A stretch of 64,000 bases of DNA from Trichopria drosophilae (Eukaryota; Arthropoda; Insecta; Hymenoptera; Diapriidae), in the NCBI GenBank assembly GCA_030407085.1, contig CM059586.1, forward strand, positions 28,941,501-29,005,500, given 5' to 3'. Each line of letters begins with the position of its first letter. Position 1 is the first letter of the stretch. This document shows positions 1 to 10,610 of this stretch, one piece after another. The notes beneath the pieces were generated by a model. The model saw only the letters and a list, made by a program, of their open reading frames with translations. It had not been told where the DNA came from and made no database searches. The translations under genes were made by a program, and so were the position numbers.

Positions 1-690
1 ACGAATTTTTTTCAATGAGTTATCGGAGTTTTTATCAAGGCATGATTTTCATTTTTTGCACTTTTAGGTTAGGATATCTCAAAATTTTGACGCCATGGAG
101 CAATTATACGACCAGATTTTGATTCAGCACATCGAAAACCGTTGGAAGAATATACTCAGGTTTCTGATGATTGCATTTTAATCTCGTTTTTGTAAAATTG
201 TGAAAAAAAATTTATTCCGACACAAAAACTTACTGAAAATGGGGAAAACTGTGTTTTTTTCACTTTTAGGTTAGGATATTTCACCATCTTGACGTAATAG
301 AACAATTTTTAGCAAGAAAGTCGGTCTCAGTTTGTTAATTATTTTCATGTAATTACGCATTTATTTAAATGTATGAAAATCATAATTGTTCCTTGATAAA
401 AACTTCAATAATTCGTTAAAAAAAATCGTATCGGAATTACTAAAAAAGCATTTTAAAGCTGACAAATCGCACCTTAATATTCTTATGCCAAATTACAAAT
501 ATTAATTTTTTTCCGTTATAAAAACTTGCTGAACACGAGCAAAACCCGTGTTTTTTGCACTTTTAGGTTAGGATATCTCAAAATCTTGACACGATAGAAC
601 AATTCTGTGGCCAAAATTGAATTCATCACAACAAAAACTTTCGGAAACGTATAGTCCGGTTTCTGGATATACATTTTGTTGGCCTGTGTA
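1..690. repeat. Nested partial copies of a foldback element
   Basis: Three partial copies of one unit lie here, each recognisable by the phrase TTTTAGGTTAGGATAT (near 62, 265 and 562), followed by a TTGAC block and a GAACAATT block. The same unit makes up both arms of the intact palindrome at 19433-20087. The last copy ends near 690 with TTGGCCTGTGT, the same terminus as the intact element. The region looks like several insertions decayed and nested into each other, cut by the left edge of the window. No coding potential is seen. Confidence 0.6.
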
Positions 691-3600
691 ACTTAGATTA
701 TTGTTGGTTTACTAAGAGGACGAATTATTTATAAGCTTTCATAGTGAATTTCAAAAAGGAAGAACACATATTAATTTACTAAGAAAATGTGTACAATAAT
801 TGATTAAGGTCATCATTGTTGAGGTGGACGTATATTCAAACTGTCATGATCCAGGACAATAGCGTTTTGAAAAGTGAAGTCGACATTTCAAACGAGCAGT
901 ATCTGAAAATGATGATGCTGAAACAAGTAACTGCTTCGGAAATGCAAATGACACACAACGTGAACAAAAAAGTTATAAGTTTTGATAAATGGGCCGGAAA
1001 CATTTTTAAAAAAATGTTATCGAGCACATAAATAATTTTCTAGTTTGCATTTCACAAAATTTCCTGGAGTTCGTACAAAGTATGAACTCCAAAACAAAAT
1101 TGGGCTTGAATCCACTGCCACTTAAAAGAACAGCGAAAAGTTTTGCTGAATTTTTTTACGGCTTGATAAGTGCTTTATGAGGTTTGAGAAAGTTTGAAAA
1201 CAAACATCGGCTGGAAATGCTCCGTTTACATCGGATGACCAGCATTTGCAGTTTTCATTTGTTCAAACAATCCGAAACCTTCAAAATCAGAGCACACATG
1301 CCTGATGACGTCCTCAGGAACTCTTCAGGTCGTACAAATGTCGGTTTTTGGACTTATTAATCTCCTCGATATACATATAATATGTTTTGAATATATTCTA
1401 ATCATAATAATAAATCAATCAAAGCTGACGTTTTGACGACCTGTCGAGCATCTACGGATGTTCTAAGACGTACAAATTTTATGGAAAATAATAGCAAGGA
1501 AATTTGAAATTGTCTGTACGCTTTGATAATTTCTTGTAGAGGAAAATTCAGTTTGAAAAGTGCATCCTGAATTTGTTTATATTCTATAAATTAGAATTGA
1601 TGAAAAACTACCAATGGAGGAGTGAAAAGTCGGCTTTTCTTTAAAAATAAATTAAATTAGAAATTATTTATACCTACTAATAAATAATATAAAACTACTG
1701 ATTATTTCGAGAAATCTACAAATTCATAAGTACAATTTAACTAATTAATGACAGACTAATTTTAAATTAGTAGAAAGTGATTAATGAATTGGTAGTCTTT
1801 TATTCTTTATTAGTAAATATTAGAAAATTACTCACTGACTTTTTACTCTTTGAGTTAACTAAAATGTAATATTTTAATGGTTTTATTAAAGTGTTGAACA
1901 ATCTTTATTAATACCTATTAAATTGATGATAAAATGAGAGAAAAAGAATAAGGAAATTTAGTACACTGTGATGTACATGGAGGATTAACCATTTCAGTTT
2001 TAACATTATACAGGTTTCCGTTTATTTTCGAGTACATTACGACTATCTAAGACACAAAGATAAAAAACAATTACTAAAGAAACAAAATTATTAATATGCT
2101 ATCAGCTGATTAAAATAATATTTCAAATAAACGTATAAAATTTATAAAAATGTTTGAGAATACTCGATGCGTTATTTTTATTTAAAAAATGTGAAAACCT
2201 AACATTCAAAAATATATAATACAGTCCCTATAATCTCTGATACAGTAGAAAACGATAAACGTATGACTGTGCACTGTAATAAGAAATATTTAATTTGAAC
2301 TTTCCAACAACTTCTGCAAAAGTTATATTCAAGTTTTTGGGGGGTTACTGGGTTAACCAATTAAGTCCGGGAGATGCACATTATTTAATTTTCGACTTTA
2401 TTCGCAGCAAAAAATAAGGTTAATAAAACGGAATTGATACCTACTCCAAACCAAAAGTGCACAAAATCTATGAATTTCAACTAGACATTTTTTTATTTCA
2501 TCCCGAATCAGCCTATAGGGGAAAAATCATTAGTAGATTTCACTGAAAACTTCAGTAAAATGTACCGAAAAAATGATCCAACCTTTATTAAATAGAATTT
2601 ACTTGTTATCATTAGTTTTTTCACATCAAACCTATTATATACTTTAGTTAATTACTTAATTCGCTCAAATCATTCAATACAACTTGCTAATTTTTGCAAA
2701 TTTTCATCCTTTTTGTAGTTAATAATGATTTTTTTCAATTAAACTTGATAAAATCTAATTTTTTTTTTAAATTCTATTTCAAGTTGTTCTTTAAAGGTAT
2801 TATTCAAAGTATGAAATATTATTTATTCAGAAATTTTACTCAATTTTGCTTGGAACGAGATTCGGCTAATTTTACTTTTTGTGAATTATTTTCTGTGTAA
2901 CTTCTTTAAACCGTCAAATGTCAAAAAAATAAACCTTATTTGATCAATTATGAACATTATTGATGAAATTAGTATCTGTAGTGGTATAATTATCTCTAAA
3001 ATGTAGGTACAGGTGTTTTCGGGATCGTTGATCAGGAAGTTTAGGTTAGATTTTTAAACTTAAGATGGCGGATCTAGTACGGTACACAAAAATTCAATAA
3101 AATGCTTCAAAATCGAGGAAAAATGTGTATATACTGGAGGTTTTGAGGTCAGTCATCACGAATTTGAGGCTAGATTTTTAAAATTCAAGATGGTGGATCT
3201 TATATGGCAGTCCAATTTTCCTCAAGGAACTAAAAAAACATACTAGAGATAAGAATTTCGCCAATAATGTTCATAAATGATCAAATCAGGTTTATTTATT
3301 TTTTTGACATATTCACGTTTCGAAGAGGTTAGGTTGCTTCGGGGCAAAACAACAAAAATGTAGTTGAAGTTCGTGGATTTTGTGAACTTTTGGTTGCGAA
3401 TAGGCATTGAGATGGCAAATTTATTCATGCGAAAAAAAATTACCAAATTCGAATGTAAAGAAATGTTAAATTTTTTATTTAAAATGCTCCAAATTGGTTT
3501 TTGAAACAATTTAAATGCGATTTGACCTCGCCAAACGAAAGAGCATACTAAAAAATGATGGGCTTGATCATTTTCAAGTCAGTATTCATTTTATTTCCCG

Positions 3601-3860
3601 TTAAAAATGAAGGTAAAAAATCAACTAAAAATGTGAATCTCCCACATTTAAAGGGTTAAGATACAAAAAAACTACCAAATAATGAAACTAATTTTTAAAA
3701 TTGAACAAAAACTGAAGGATAAATCTATTTAACGTAAATACACGAATCTAATAGACTTTCGTGTGAAACCGGACGTCATCTAATAAAAATTAAAGAAATA
3801 TTGAAAAATCGAGGAGTTAAATATTTAAAGTAGAAACACGTAATAAAGACGTAAGAAACG
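691..3860. other. AT-rich non-coding stretch
   Basis: No convincing gene is seen. The stretch is AT-rich with only short chance reading frames. Two diverged copies of a motif reading AAGATGGCGGATC or similar lie near 3062 and 3187, part of a dispersed family seen through most of the left half of the window. It may be intergenic or an upstream intron of babo. Confidence 0.5.
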
Positions 3861-3866
3861 GCGTGT

Positions 3867-4135
3867 TTATGAAAAGTGACTTGGCGTAATGTAAACCGAG
3901 TTCCTCCACTCGCTGATCGGAGTATAGGTATACCGTTTTAAGGTTTCTTCATGTACTTTGGTGTTCACTGCGTTGAACGGGTCATTCGGAATCGTCATCA
4001 TTAAATCCCCTGGCATTACCGAAGAGTTACGTGTTCTTTCGACGCATGTATCGATCACGTCATTTTATGCCTATGTGACAACAAAAATAATTCATCGCAT
4101 CTTTTTGTTCTTCATCCGAGTGCATCCGTACACAC
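3867..4135. other. GC-richer island with a coding-like minus-strand ORF
   Basis: This block is clearly less AT-rich and less repetitive than its surroundings. On the minus strand it holds a 63-codon open frame (3867-4058) with a mixed amino-acid composition (for example NDPFNAVNTKVHEET) that looks more protein-like than nearby ORFs. I do not recognise it. No flanking splice sites were convincing. It could be an exon, a fragment of an old transposase, or conserved non-coding DNA. Confidence 0.25.
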
Positions 4136-4210
4136 TGAAAAAAATGATTGCAAAATTTGACAAATTTTCAACTATATTGTGTAGTAAGGTAGTCATAAAC
4201 TTGTTTTTCA

Positions 4211-4564
4211 TTACAGAGAAAAAAAAGTCTTAAAATTGTTACATCACAAATTAAGCACTGTTAAAGACTTAATTTCAATTTTTGAAAATTCAACTAATTT
4301 TCTTAAATGAAGTCAATATTTGCGCTTAAAATCTTGTTTTTAGTTTTGGAAACTTACTTTTAGTCAATATTCAGGTTCGAAATAAGAATTCTCTAACTTA
4401 GGTGTGACAAGCTCGAAAAATTTGTCTGTAAGCATGAATCTCGACTAAAATTAAACTTTGCCACTTAATTTAAGAAAATTAGGTCAATTTTAGACTGCAA
4501 TTAAGCCTTTTACAGTGCTTAATTTGAGATGTAACAATTTTAAGACTTTTGGTTTTTGTGTGTA
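4211..4564. mobile_element. Small inverted-repeat element (MITE-like)
   Basis: Arms of about 105 bp at 4211-4318 and about 4455-4564 are inverted copies. The left arm starts TTACAGAGAAAA and the right arm ends in the imperfect complement GTGTGTAA. Both carry AAGTCTTAAAATTGTTACATC (written here in two parts: AAGTCTTAAAATT and GTTACATC) and AATTAAGCACTGT. There is no ORF. It is probably a non-autonomous DNA transposon; the superfamily is unknown. Confidence 0.55.
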
Positions 4565-4649
4565 AATAACCTAAAGTAGTTAATTTTACGACAAATGTAA
4601 TTTGTGAAAATAATTATAAAAGTTAGTTTTGACTACAGTAAAAAATAGT

Positions 4650-5780
4650 ACATTATGCCACAAGGGGGCAATTATCGATCTTCGACAATCACACTCGTTG
4701 GAGATCGGCATTTCGCTCGTGTTCCATACGATATTTTTTAATAAGACGTGCGCGGAACTCGATTTTACGCATCTGAAAATATTGCCCTAGTGCGAAAAAT
4801 CGAGTTTCTCGCACGGAGTGTTAAAGAAGTTGTATTTTGGTAAATTTATATTATAAAACGGTTGGAGTATTGAAAATAATTGTATCTTTTGCAGTGAACT
4901 TTGAATCCCATGGAGTACGTCATTAATATAATCTCTAATTCGAAGTAGATTATTGATTAAAGGTCTCCAAATTGACTCCTATTAATAGAAAATTGACTTA
5001 ATTATACCTACTTCAGGTAATTGTAAAACTAATGTACATGAACAGGATTTAAATAACTAAAAATGTAGTTGCATTCTTACATTCAGGTCTGCTACCCAAC
5101 GGTAGTTGAATTTGTTAGATCAATGTTTTTCAGTGCAAGTATGTGGGCAAAAAGTTTTCCATTTTGTCGACAACATATCCATATCGCAAAGGATTGATGG
5201 TATCGTCATAATTGGGGATTTCATTAAACGCACGTCATGCGTGTTTGGCATGTGGGAAAACAAATGAAATTCGTCTTGCGGGCAGAAAGTGATCATTTTC
5301 GACTTTCCATACGCCGTTTTTTTGTCGCAGTTCAACATTTTTTCACGCTAGGATAAATAATCCTACTTTTTCGCCCGCAATAGAAGGCGGAAAATGAATA
5401 TTTCGTGGTCAGCGTGAAAAAATGAGAAGGAATGATGATACTTTTTGTATTTTTCACGACATGAAACCTTTGTCGTGGATGAAAAATCGTTGAAGCGGGA
5501 ATATTAAGCATGTTTCGGGGTACCTTAGGGGTAATGAAAACGTCGATAAAGTCGAGACCGTCGCGATTAAATATGGAACATTCTAAAAATATTATTGGAA
5601 ATCTCGTTCCCGTATTTCGGAGAGGCATTCTGTTTAATTGTACCGAACATAAAATCAATAGCTGCATATCGTTGCGAAGTCGATGAAATTGTTACGGACG
5701 ACCCAGACTGACGGATATGTTTTCACATTATTACGTCGCGTTAGGGGAAATGTAAACGGAAATTGAAAACTTTCATTTTG
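4650..5780. other. GC-richer unique block, no gene recognised
   Basis: Two GC-richer islands (about 4650-4830 and 5110-5780) contain many CpG dinucleotides and non-repetitive sequence. Open frames exist on the minus strand (5120-5338, 5332-5667), but their translations look like chance frames and no splice signals bracket them. Candidate roles are enhancer or 5' regulatory DNA of babo, or exons of an unseen gene. I cannot assign one. Confidence 0.3.
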
Positions 5781-6370
5781 GAATCACGGTTTGTTTTGCC
5801 GTTTATTACAGTTTTTGGTTTTAAATCAATGTTAAAACCATCATTATTAATTCAACGAAATGTATACGTAATACGAGTTTGTGTTTATATTAATTTGACG
5901 TTTGATTAATGACTAAGCGAATATTTTGACAAATTGGTTATGCAGTTCCATAATTTATAAATTCTCATGATTATTTTAAAAATATAAATTAAACTTTGAA
6001 ATTTGCTCTACGACACGACGTAGTATACTTATTTTTTTGTTTGAATGTATATCAATAATTGACATGTGGTCAGCATTACAAAAATTATTTTTCAAATCTT
6101 AGTTATAGTGGACATAATTGTTCTTAAAGACATCATTTTAAAAAAATCTCATCAGTTAATTATTGTTAAGCCTTTTTTTACTAATGAAGGATTTATAGAA
6201 ATTTAGTGTTATAAATTGAATTTTGAGTTTTCAGTTTTGATTTCTGATGTTCCGAGTAGAAAAAGAATTGAGAAGTAATCAAAGAGTAAACATTTTCTTC
6301 TGACAATTTAGGATAAAATTTAAGCAAGTTTAAGACCCAAAAAGAATCATTTCAGGATTTCTCTTCACAT

Positions 6371-6663
6371 AGATAACGGTGTCCTATAGTACTGGAAAAT
6401 ATTCCAATATCGTCTCCATACTTTTACTTTAAATATGTATAATCTTTTTTTAATGATAATTCGAAATGGCGGCTATATCTGGGCATCGTCAAGGCGAGGT
6501 AAGAAAATACGTATTCGAACGTAAAATGTTCTGCATAACAATAGCATAATAATACATCCGCCATTTTGAATTATCACTGAAAAAAGATTATACAGATTTA
6601 ATGTAAAAGTATCGATAACCACATTGAACTACTTTCCAGCACCATACGACACCGTTATCGAAG
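6371..6663. mobile_element. Inverted-repeat element, arms about 105 bp
   Basis: The left arm (6371-6475, from GATAACGGTGTCC) is matched in inverse by the right arm (6555-6663, ending GACACCGTTATC). Shared internal blocks are TATAATCTTTTTT and ATGATAATTCGAAATGGCGG, with a few mismatches. The spacer of about 80 bp holds no ORF. This is a MITE-like foldback remnant. Confidence 0.6.
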
Positions 6664-6719
6664 TAAAATCCATGATTTAAAATGAATATACTGATGAAAA
6701 TAGTATTTTTTGGACAAAA

Positions 6720-6904
6720 TGGTGAAAGGTCGGTATTAGCACTGTTCTATTCCTAATTCTGACATCGGATTCGAAAAGAGCGAACCCAAAACATATAAGA
6801 TATAGTAAAATATAGTTTAGATCAACGTCCAACTTCATTTTCAAACAAAATTTTGAGGCTGGATTCAACGTAATATTTTGTTGAAGTTGGACATTAATGG
6901 GTTA
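6720..6904 (-). mobile_element. Fragment related to the TTAA foldback family
   Basis: Read on the minus strand this starts TTAACCCATTAATG and then carries CAACTTCAAC and, further in, GGGTTCGCTC followed by TTTTCGAA. The intact palindrome at 22377-23686 has the same three blocks in the same order. It is therefore a diverged, one-ended copy of that family. It gives independent support for the outer boundary TTAA|CCCATTAATG. Confidence 0.5.
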
Positions 6905-7408
6905 AATAAAATAATCATTCACATAGAACAATAAATTATAGAGTTTTGGGCGTTAACGGATTAATATAACTAAGATACTTTTGAACAATTAATTTATGCA
7001 ATCTGGCCACATATCTTACATTACAACCTGAATATGTATACTATTTGATTTATGTTTCTATTGAGATCCACCTTCGAACGATACAACCCTTAAAAAAGAA
7101 CGGAAACTGCATCAATAGACTTACATTTTCTCGACATTTTCAGGTTATGTAAATGCTACCAGTTTATTACTTTCAATCGGCAATAAATAACTCCCTCGTT
7201 TAGACACATTTTTTCTAAAAACCGTATATGAATGTTCCGTATTCAAAAATCCGACGAGTTTCTTGAAAAAAAAAAAATCATAACGGTCGCTTATTTCACG
7301 ATAGGAGCAACTTATCGATTCTCCTTTTCCACATTTCATTGCAAGTCACATCCATCCTGTGTCTCATATAGTTTGTATGGTTTTGTTGTTGAAATAACCA
7401 ATTAACAG

Positions 7409-7486
7409 CATCGAGTGTCTCTCTCGAAGAAGACAAGTCCAGTCGACACTGGAGGCGATCTTGAAAGCCAGTCGTCGCATCATCAG
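7409..7486 (+). CDS. Candidate 78-nt exon, possibly babo extracellular juxtamembrane
   Basis: A CAG acceptor (after TTTTGTTGTTG...TTAACAG) and a strong donor, CATCAG|GTAAGA, bracket exactly 26 codons in phase 0. The translation reads HRVSLSKKTSPVDTGGDLES then QSSHHQ. It is hydrophilic and rich in Ser, Lys and His, as expected for the stalk between the ligand-binding domain and membrane helix of a type I receptor, and it lies 1.2 kb upstream of the membrane-helix exon. A phase-0 join to position 8729 is possible, although that acceptor (AAG) is weak. A second frame, IECLSRRRQVQ..., is also open. The donor is the best evidence; the assignment to babo is inference. Confidence 0.35.
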
Positions 7487-8700
7487 GTAAGAAGGAAAAC
7501 GAAGCTATGTCGCTCGAAGCAATTGCGTACATTGACAATGAGAAAAAGGAAGGTGGTCGGTACATTCACGTTCAGAATCCAGCAACTCGTGTCGACGTGT
7601 TTTTGCAATTAGTGTCTACCATTTTCTGTAACGGGATTCGATTTCTGGAATTGTAACATATAAATTTGACACAATCAAATCATTATAAACAATGATTTTT
7701 TAATTTAAGTTACTACAATTTGTGGGGGAGATAATATTTAATACCTGTAGATTACTGGGGGGACATTTTCGATCAAGGTGTTGTCTGACATGTGGACTGC
7801 AGCTCATGGCTGACCCTCATGTCACTCCAAACGAATGATGAACGGGTTTCAGTCCAAGGAAGAGATAGATTGGAACTGGATTGGAAAAACAACCTACAAA
7901 TGTTGGTCTATAGTCAACACTCTATGTAGAACGAGTTTTCACTCGTTAAGAGTCTCTATTATTCAGTTCCCTGTTCGGTACTCTCTAACTTTCTTGGAGT
8001 GAACATTCATTCTTTCACTAGAGTGACATAATTTTAAACCCAAGGACCAGCAGTTAGAATAGAGACAAGGAAAGAAATCGTTTTCGGTACAAGTCACATA
8101 CTTTATTTGGTTGACACTTATTTCAAAGATCCAATCAAACTTGCACCACCAAGCGCAAATTGCAATTCGGCGACAGGTTTCGTAAGAATCGACTCCCAGA
8201 GTCGCTCATTACGTAAAACGGTACATATGTACCGATAAGTACAAGTACTTGGCAAAACGGACTCACCGTACATAATAAGTGGTGGAATATAGCCATTTGG
8301 ACCACATAATTACCAACTTCCCTATCCGCGTTATTTTCCCACATTCATAAGGATTCCCTGGATGCACGCGAACGTTTCTTGCTTCGTGGTTGCTTGCGGT
8401 AATGCATTTTGCGCATTTACGTCACCCTTTGACGCTTTGGCTTTCTCGGCAATGCTCGTAGAAAATTTATTGCAAACGCACGCTTACAATTTGCTTTATT
8501 TGCTAAACGAAAAATTGCAATAAAGTCGATTCAAGATGTCCGATTTGGATAGAATTACGTTGATGAGATGTATTTTGGATGTTTTTGTAATGTGAGTTGT
8601 TGGAATTCAAATTTTTTGGGAAGAAGCAACGGACATCTTGGTTCGACGACATTGAAATATGTCAAAAATTATGATCGGACTTTCTAACACGAGTTTCGAC
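7487..8700. other. Intron or flank between candidate exon and membrane-helix exon
   Basis: No cysteine-rich exon with the type I receptor CCxxDxCN signature was found here or further upstream, so the ligand-binding exon is probably outside the window. A cluster of GAGTG/CACTC modules lies at 7925-8035. A GC-richer patch at about 8120-8470 has no supported gene. Confidence 0.5.
7925..8035. repeat. GAGTG/CACTC palindromic repeat cluster
   Basis: This is a short array of modules such as GAGTTTTCACTCGTTAAGAG and TTGGAGTGAACATTCATTCT. The same modules recur at 19268-19400, 40222-40475 and 50408-50820. The unit is a near-palindrome, AGAGTGAAAATTCACTCT, with variants. There is no ORF. Its origin is unknown. 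Confidence 0.55.
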
Positions 8701-8721
8701 TTGTTCAAAAGCATCGAGCAG

Positions 8722-8942
8722 CGGCAAGGCATCGTGGGATACGTGGAGAATGGCCTTGACGATAGCACTGCCAATTTGCGTAATCTGCATAGTCGTCATG
8801 ATCGTCTATCACGTACACATGTCGCGAAAGAGACCGGCCAGGCACTTCCCGGACGACTCCCTGGAAGCCCCTGATCGACCAATTTTGGGTGGCGTCACCA
8901 TTAGGGATATGCTGGAGATGACCATGAGCGGAAGTGGATCTG
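8722..8942 (+). CDS. babo: babo exon: transmembrane helix and GS box start
   Basis: Encodes the membrane-proximal part of a TGF-beta/activin type I receptor. After a short stalk (SWDTWR) comes a hydrophobic helix, MALTIALPICVICIVVMIVY, then basic stop-transfer residues, HMSRKRPAR. A cytoplasmic linker leads to the GS region (GGVTIRDMLEMTMSGSGS), where type II receptors phosphorylate the type I partner in this family. The donor TCTG|GTAAGT at 8942/8943 is clear and leaves one base of a codon. The 5' border is uncertain: the frame is open from 8675 and acceptor AGs exist at 8710-8711, 8720-8721 and 8727-8728. No upstream signal peptide or cysteine-rich exon was found. Confidence in the family is high; confidence in the exact start is low. 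Confidence 0.88.
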
Positions 8943-9608
8943 GTAAGTTTATTGTTCTTGCTAATTTGTAAAACATGTTTTGATTAATTGTTTTTAAAAA
9001 TTAAGGTTGAAAGTGAAATTTATCGAACTATATCTCAAAAAATATTGAGTTTCTGAAATGGGTCAAATATCAATAGGTGAATGAAACTACCCACGACGTT
9101 TTCGTGCCACCCAAGTAGTAGCGCCTTAAGGAGTCAACACATTTTGACCAGATGCGCATAAACATATTTTATAATGTGCATACCTGAAGAACACAAGTGA
9201 CATTTCTGACATGACACTGACCTTGTAAACATGACAATTTAGAGCTCCGGAAGGGAAATTGTAAATATTGATATGTGTGAGCACGTATTTGGCACATTCG
9301 GTTTGTCGGCGTCTAAAATATTGAAAACTATATCATTTTCATGTTTTCTATTTAATAACAAAAATTAGTTTCGGTGTTTTTTGATCTAAATAAAATTATA
9401 AAAGATAATAATAGTGAATTAACCCTATACATATGTTTTTCCAGCATTAAGTATAAATATAAGAAGTTTTGCATTGATTTTCGTGTTCTTTACTGAAGAG
9501 GAACCATATCAGGGTCAAAACGTTTAACATTATTACTGCTCTAACAAAGTTTTTGAAATTTATTTTTCAAAAACTATATTTTTTATTATTAAATTATTTA
9601 ATTCAATA

Positions 9609-10610
9609 ACACAGGTTTGCACGGATTTTTTTTTAAATATCAGAGTGATTTTCGACGTATTTTTGTGCGCTGGACACGAATCTGAAGTCGAAAAATGCCT
9701 ATCACGTCGTGATTTTGAGAAAAGTGGGGGTAAAGACACCAAAAAACGCGTTTTTGGGTGTTTTTACCCCTAATTTTCTCTGAAACCTGACGTGCTACAG
9801 GTTTGAATTTGTGCTTAAATTAAAGCTTGGTTCTTCCCCTACAAAAATCATAAGATAGTTTTAAAAAAAATGTCATAGTTTTGAAAAAAAAATGGTTTTA
9901 ACCTTGCTATTTCTAGTGATTATGATGAAAATGCAAACAAAATCGAACAACCGCTGGTATTACTAATGGCGAACAAAAAAAACCATGAAGTGATGATTTT
10001 AAGATCTTAAGTATATTTTTTTATTTTGCAGCCGCCATTTTGGATTCGCTATTTTAAATTTTGTGAATCTAACGTTGGATTCGACATCAACGACTCAAAA
10101 AAACCCCGAGTACAGATTTTCATGAGGTTAATTTAAATTTTTTATTTTTACGTCCGCCGTCTTGGATCCGCCATTTTGAATTTTATAAAAGCAACACTGG
10201 ATTCTTAAACACCAACCCCAAAAACAGTCAAGTAGTGGTTTGTATGAGCTCTGCTCAATGTAGTTAAATAATTTGCATTTTCATCATAGTCACTAGGAAT
10301 AGCAAGGTTAAAACAATTTTTTTTTCAAAACTATGACATTTTTTTAAAAACTATCGTATATGATTTTTCTAGGGGAAGAATCAAGCTTTAATTTGAGCAC
10401 AAATTCAGCTCTGTTGCACGTTAGGCTTCTGAGAAAATTAGGGGTAAAGACACCAAAAAACACGGTTTTTGGTGTTTTTGTCCCCACTTTTCTCAAAATC
10501 ATGACGTGATAGACATTTTTCGTCTTCAAATTCGTGTTCAGCGTACAAAAAAAGTACGTCGAAAATCATTCTGATATCAAACAAAAAAAGTGAATTTTGC
10601 AGACCTGTGT
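9609..10610. mobile_element. Long foldback element in babo intron
   Basis: Inverted arms of about 350 bp (9609-9960 and 10255-10610) start ACACAGGT and end ACCTGTGT. Both arms share blocks such as AAAGACACCAAAAAACRCG, CCTTGCTATTYCTAGTGA and GTCATAGTTTTGAAAAAAAA. A possible 4-bp AATA duplication flanks it. The 300-bp spacer carries two direct copies of a GCCGCCATTTTGGATTCGC-like motif. Outside it, 9355-9420 and 10613-10690 are also inverted copies (around AAACTAATTTTTGTTAT), so this element may be nested in an older foldback. No ORF is seen. Confidence 0.7.

Noticed and set aside
816..1031. 71-codon open frame on the plus strand, with a 63-codon partner on the minus strand
   Set aside because: No family features or splice context; both frames overlap each other in AT-rich DNA, so coding is unlikely.
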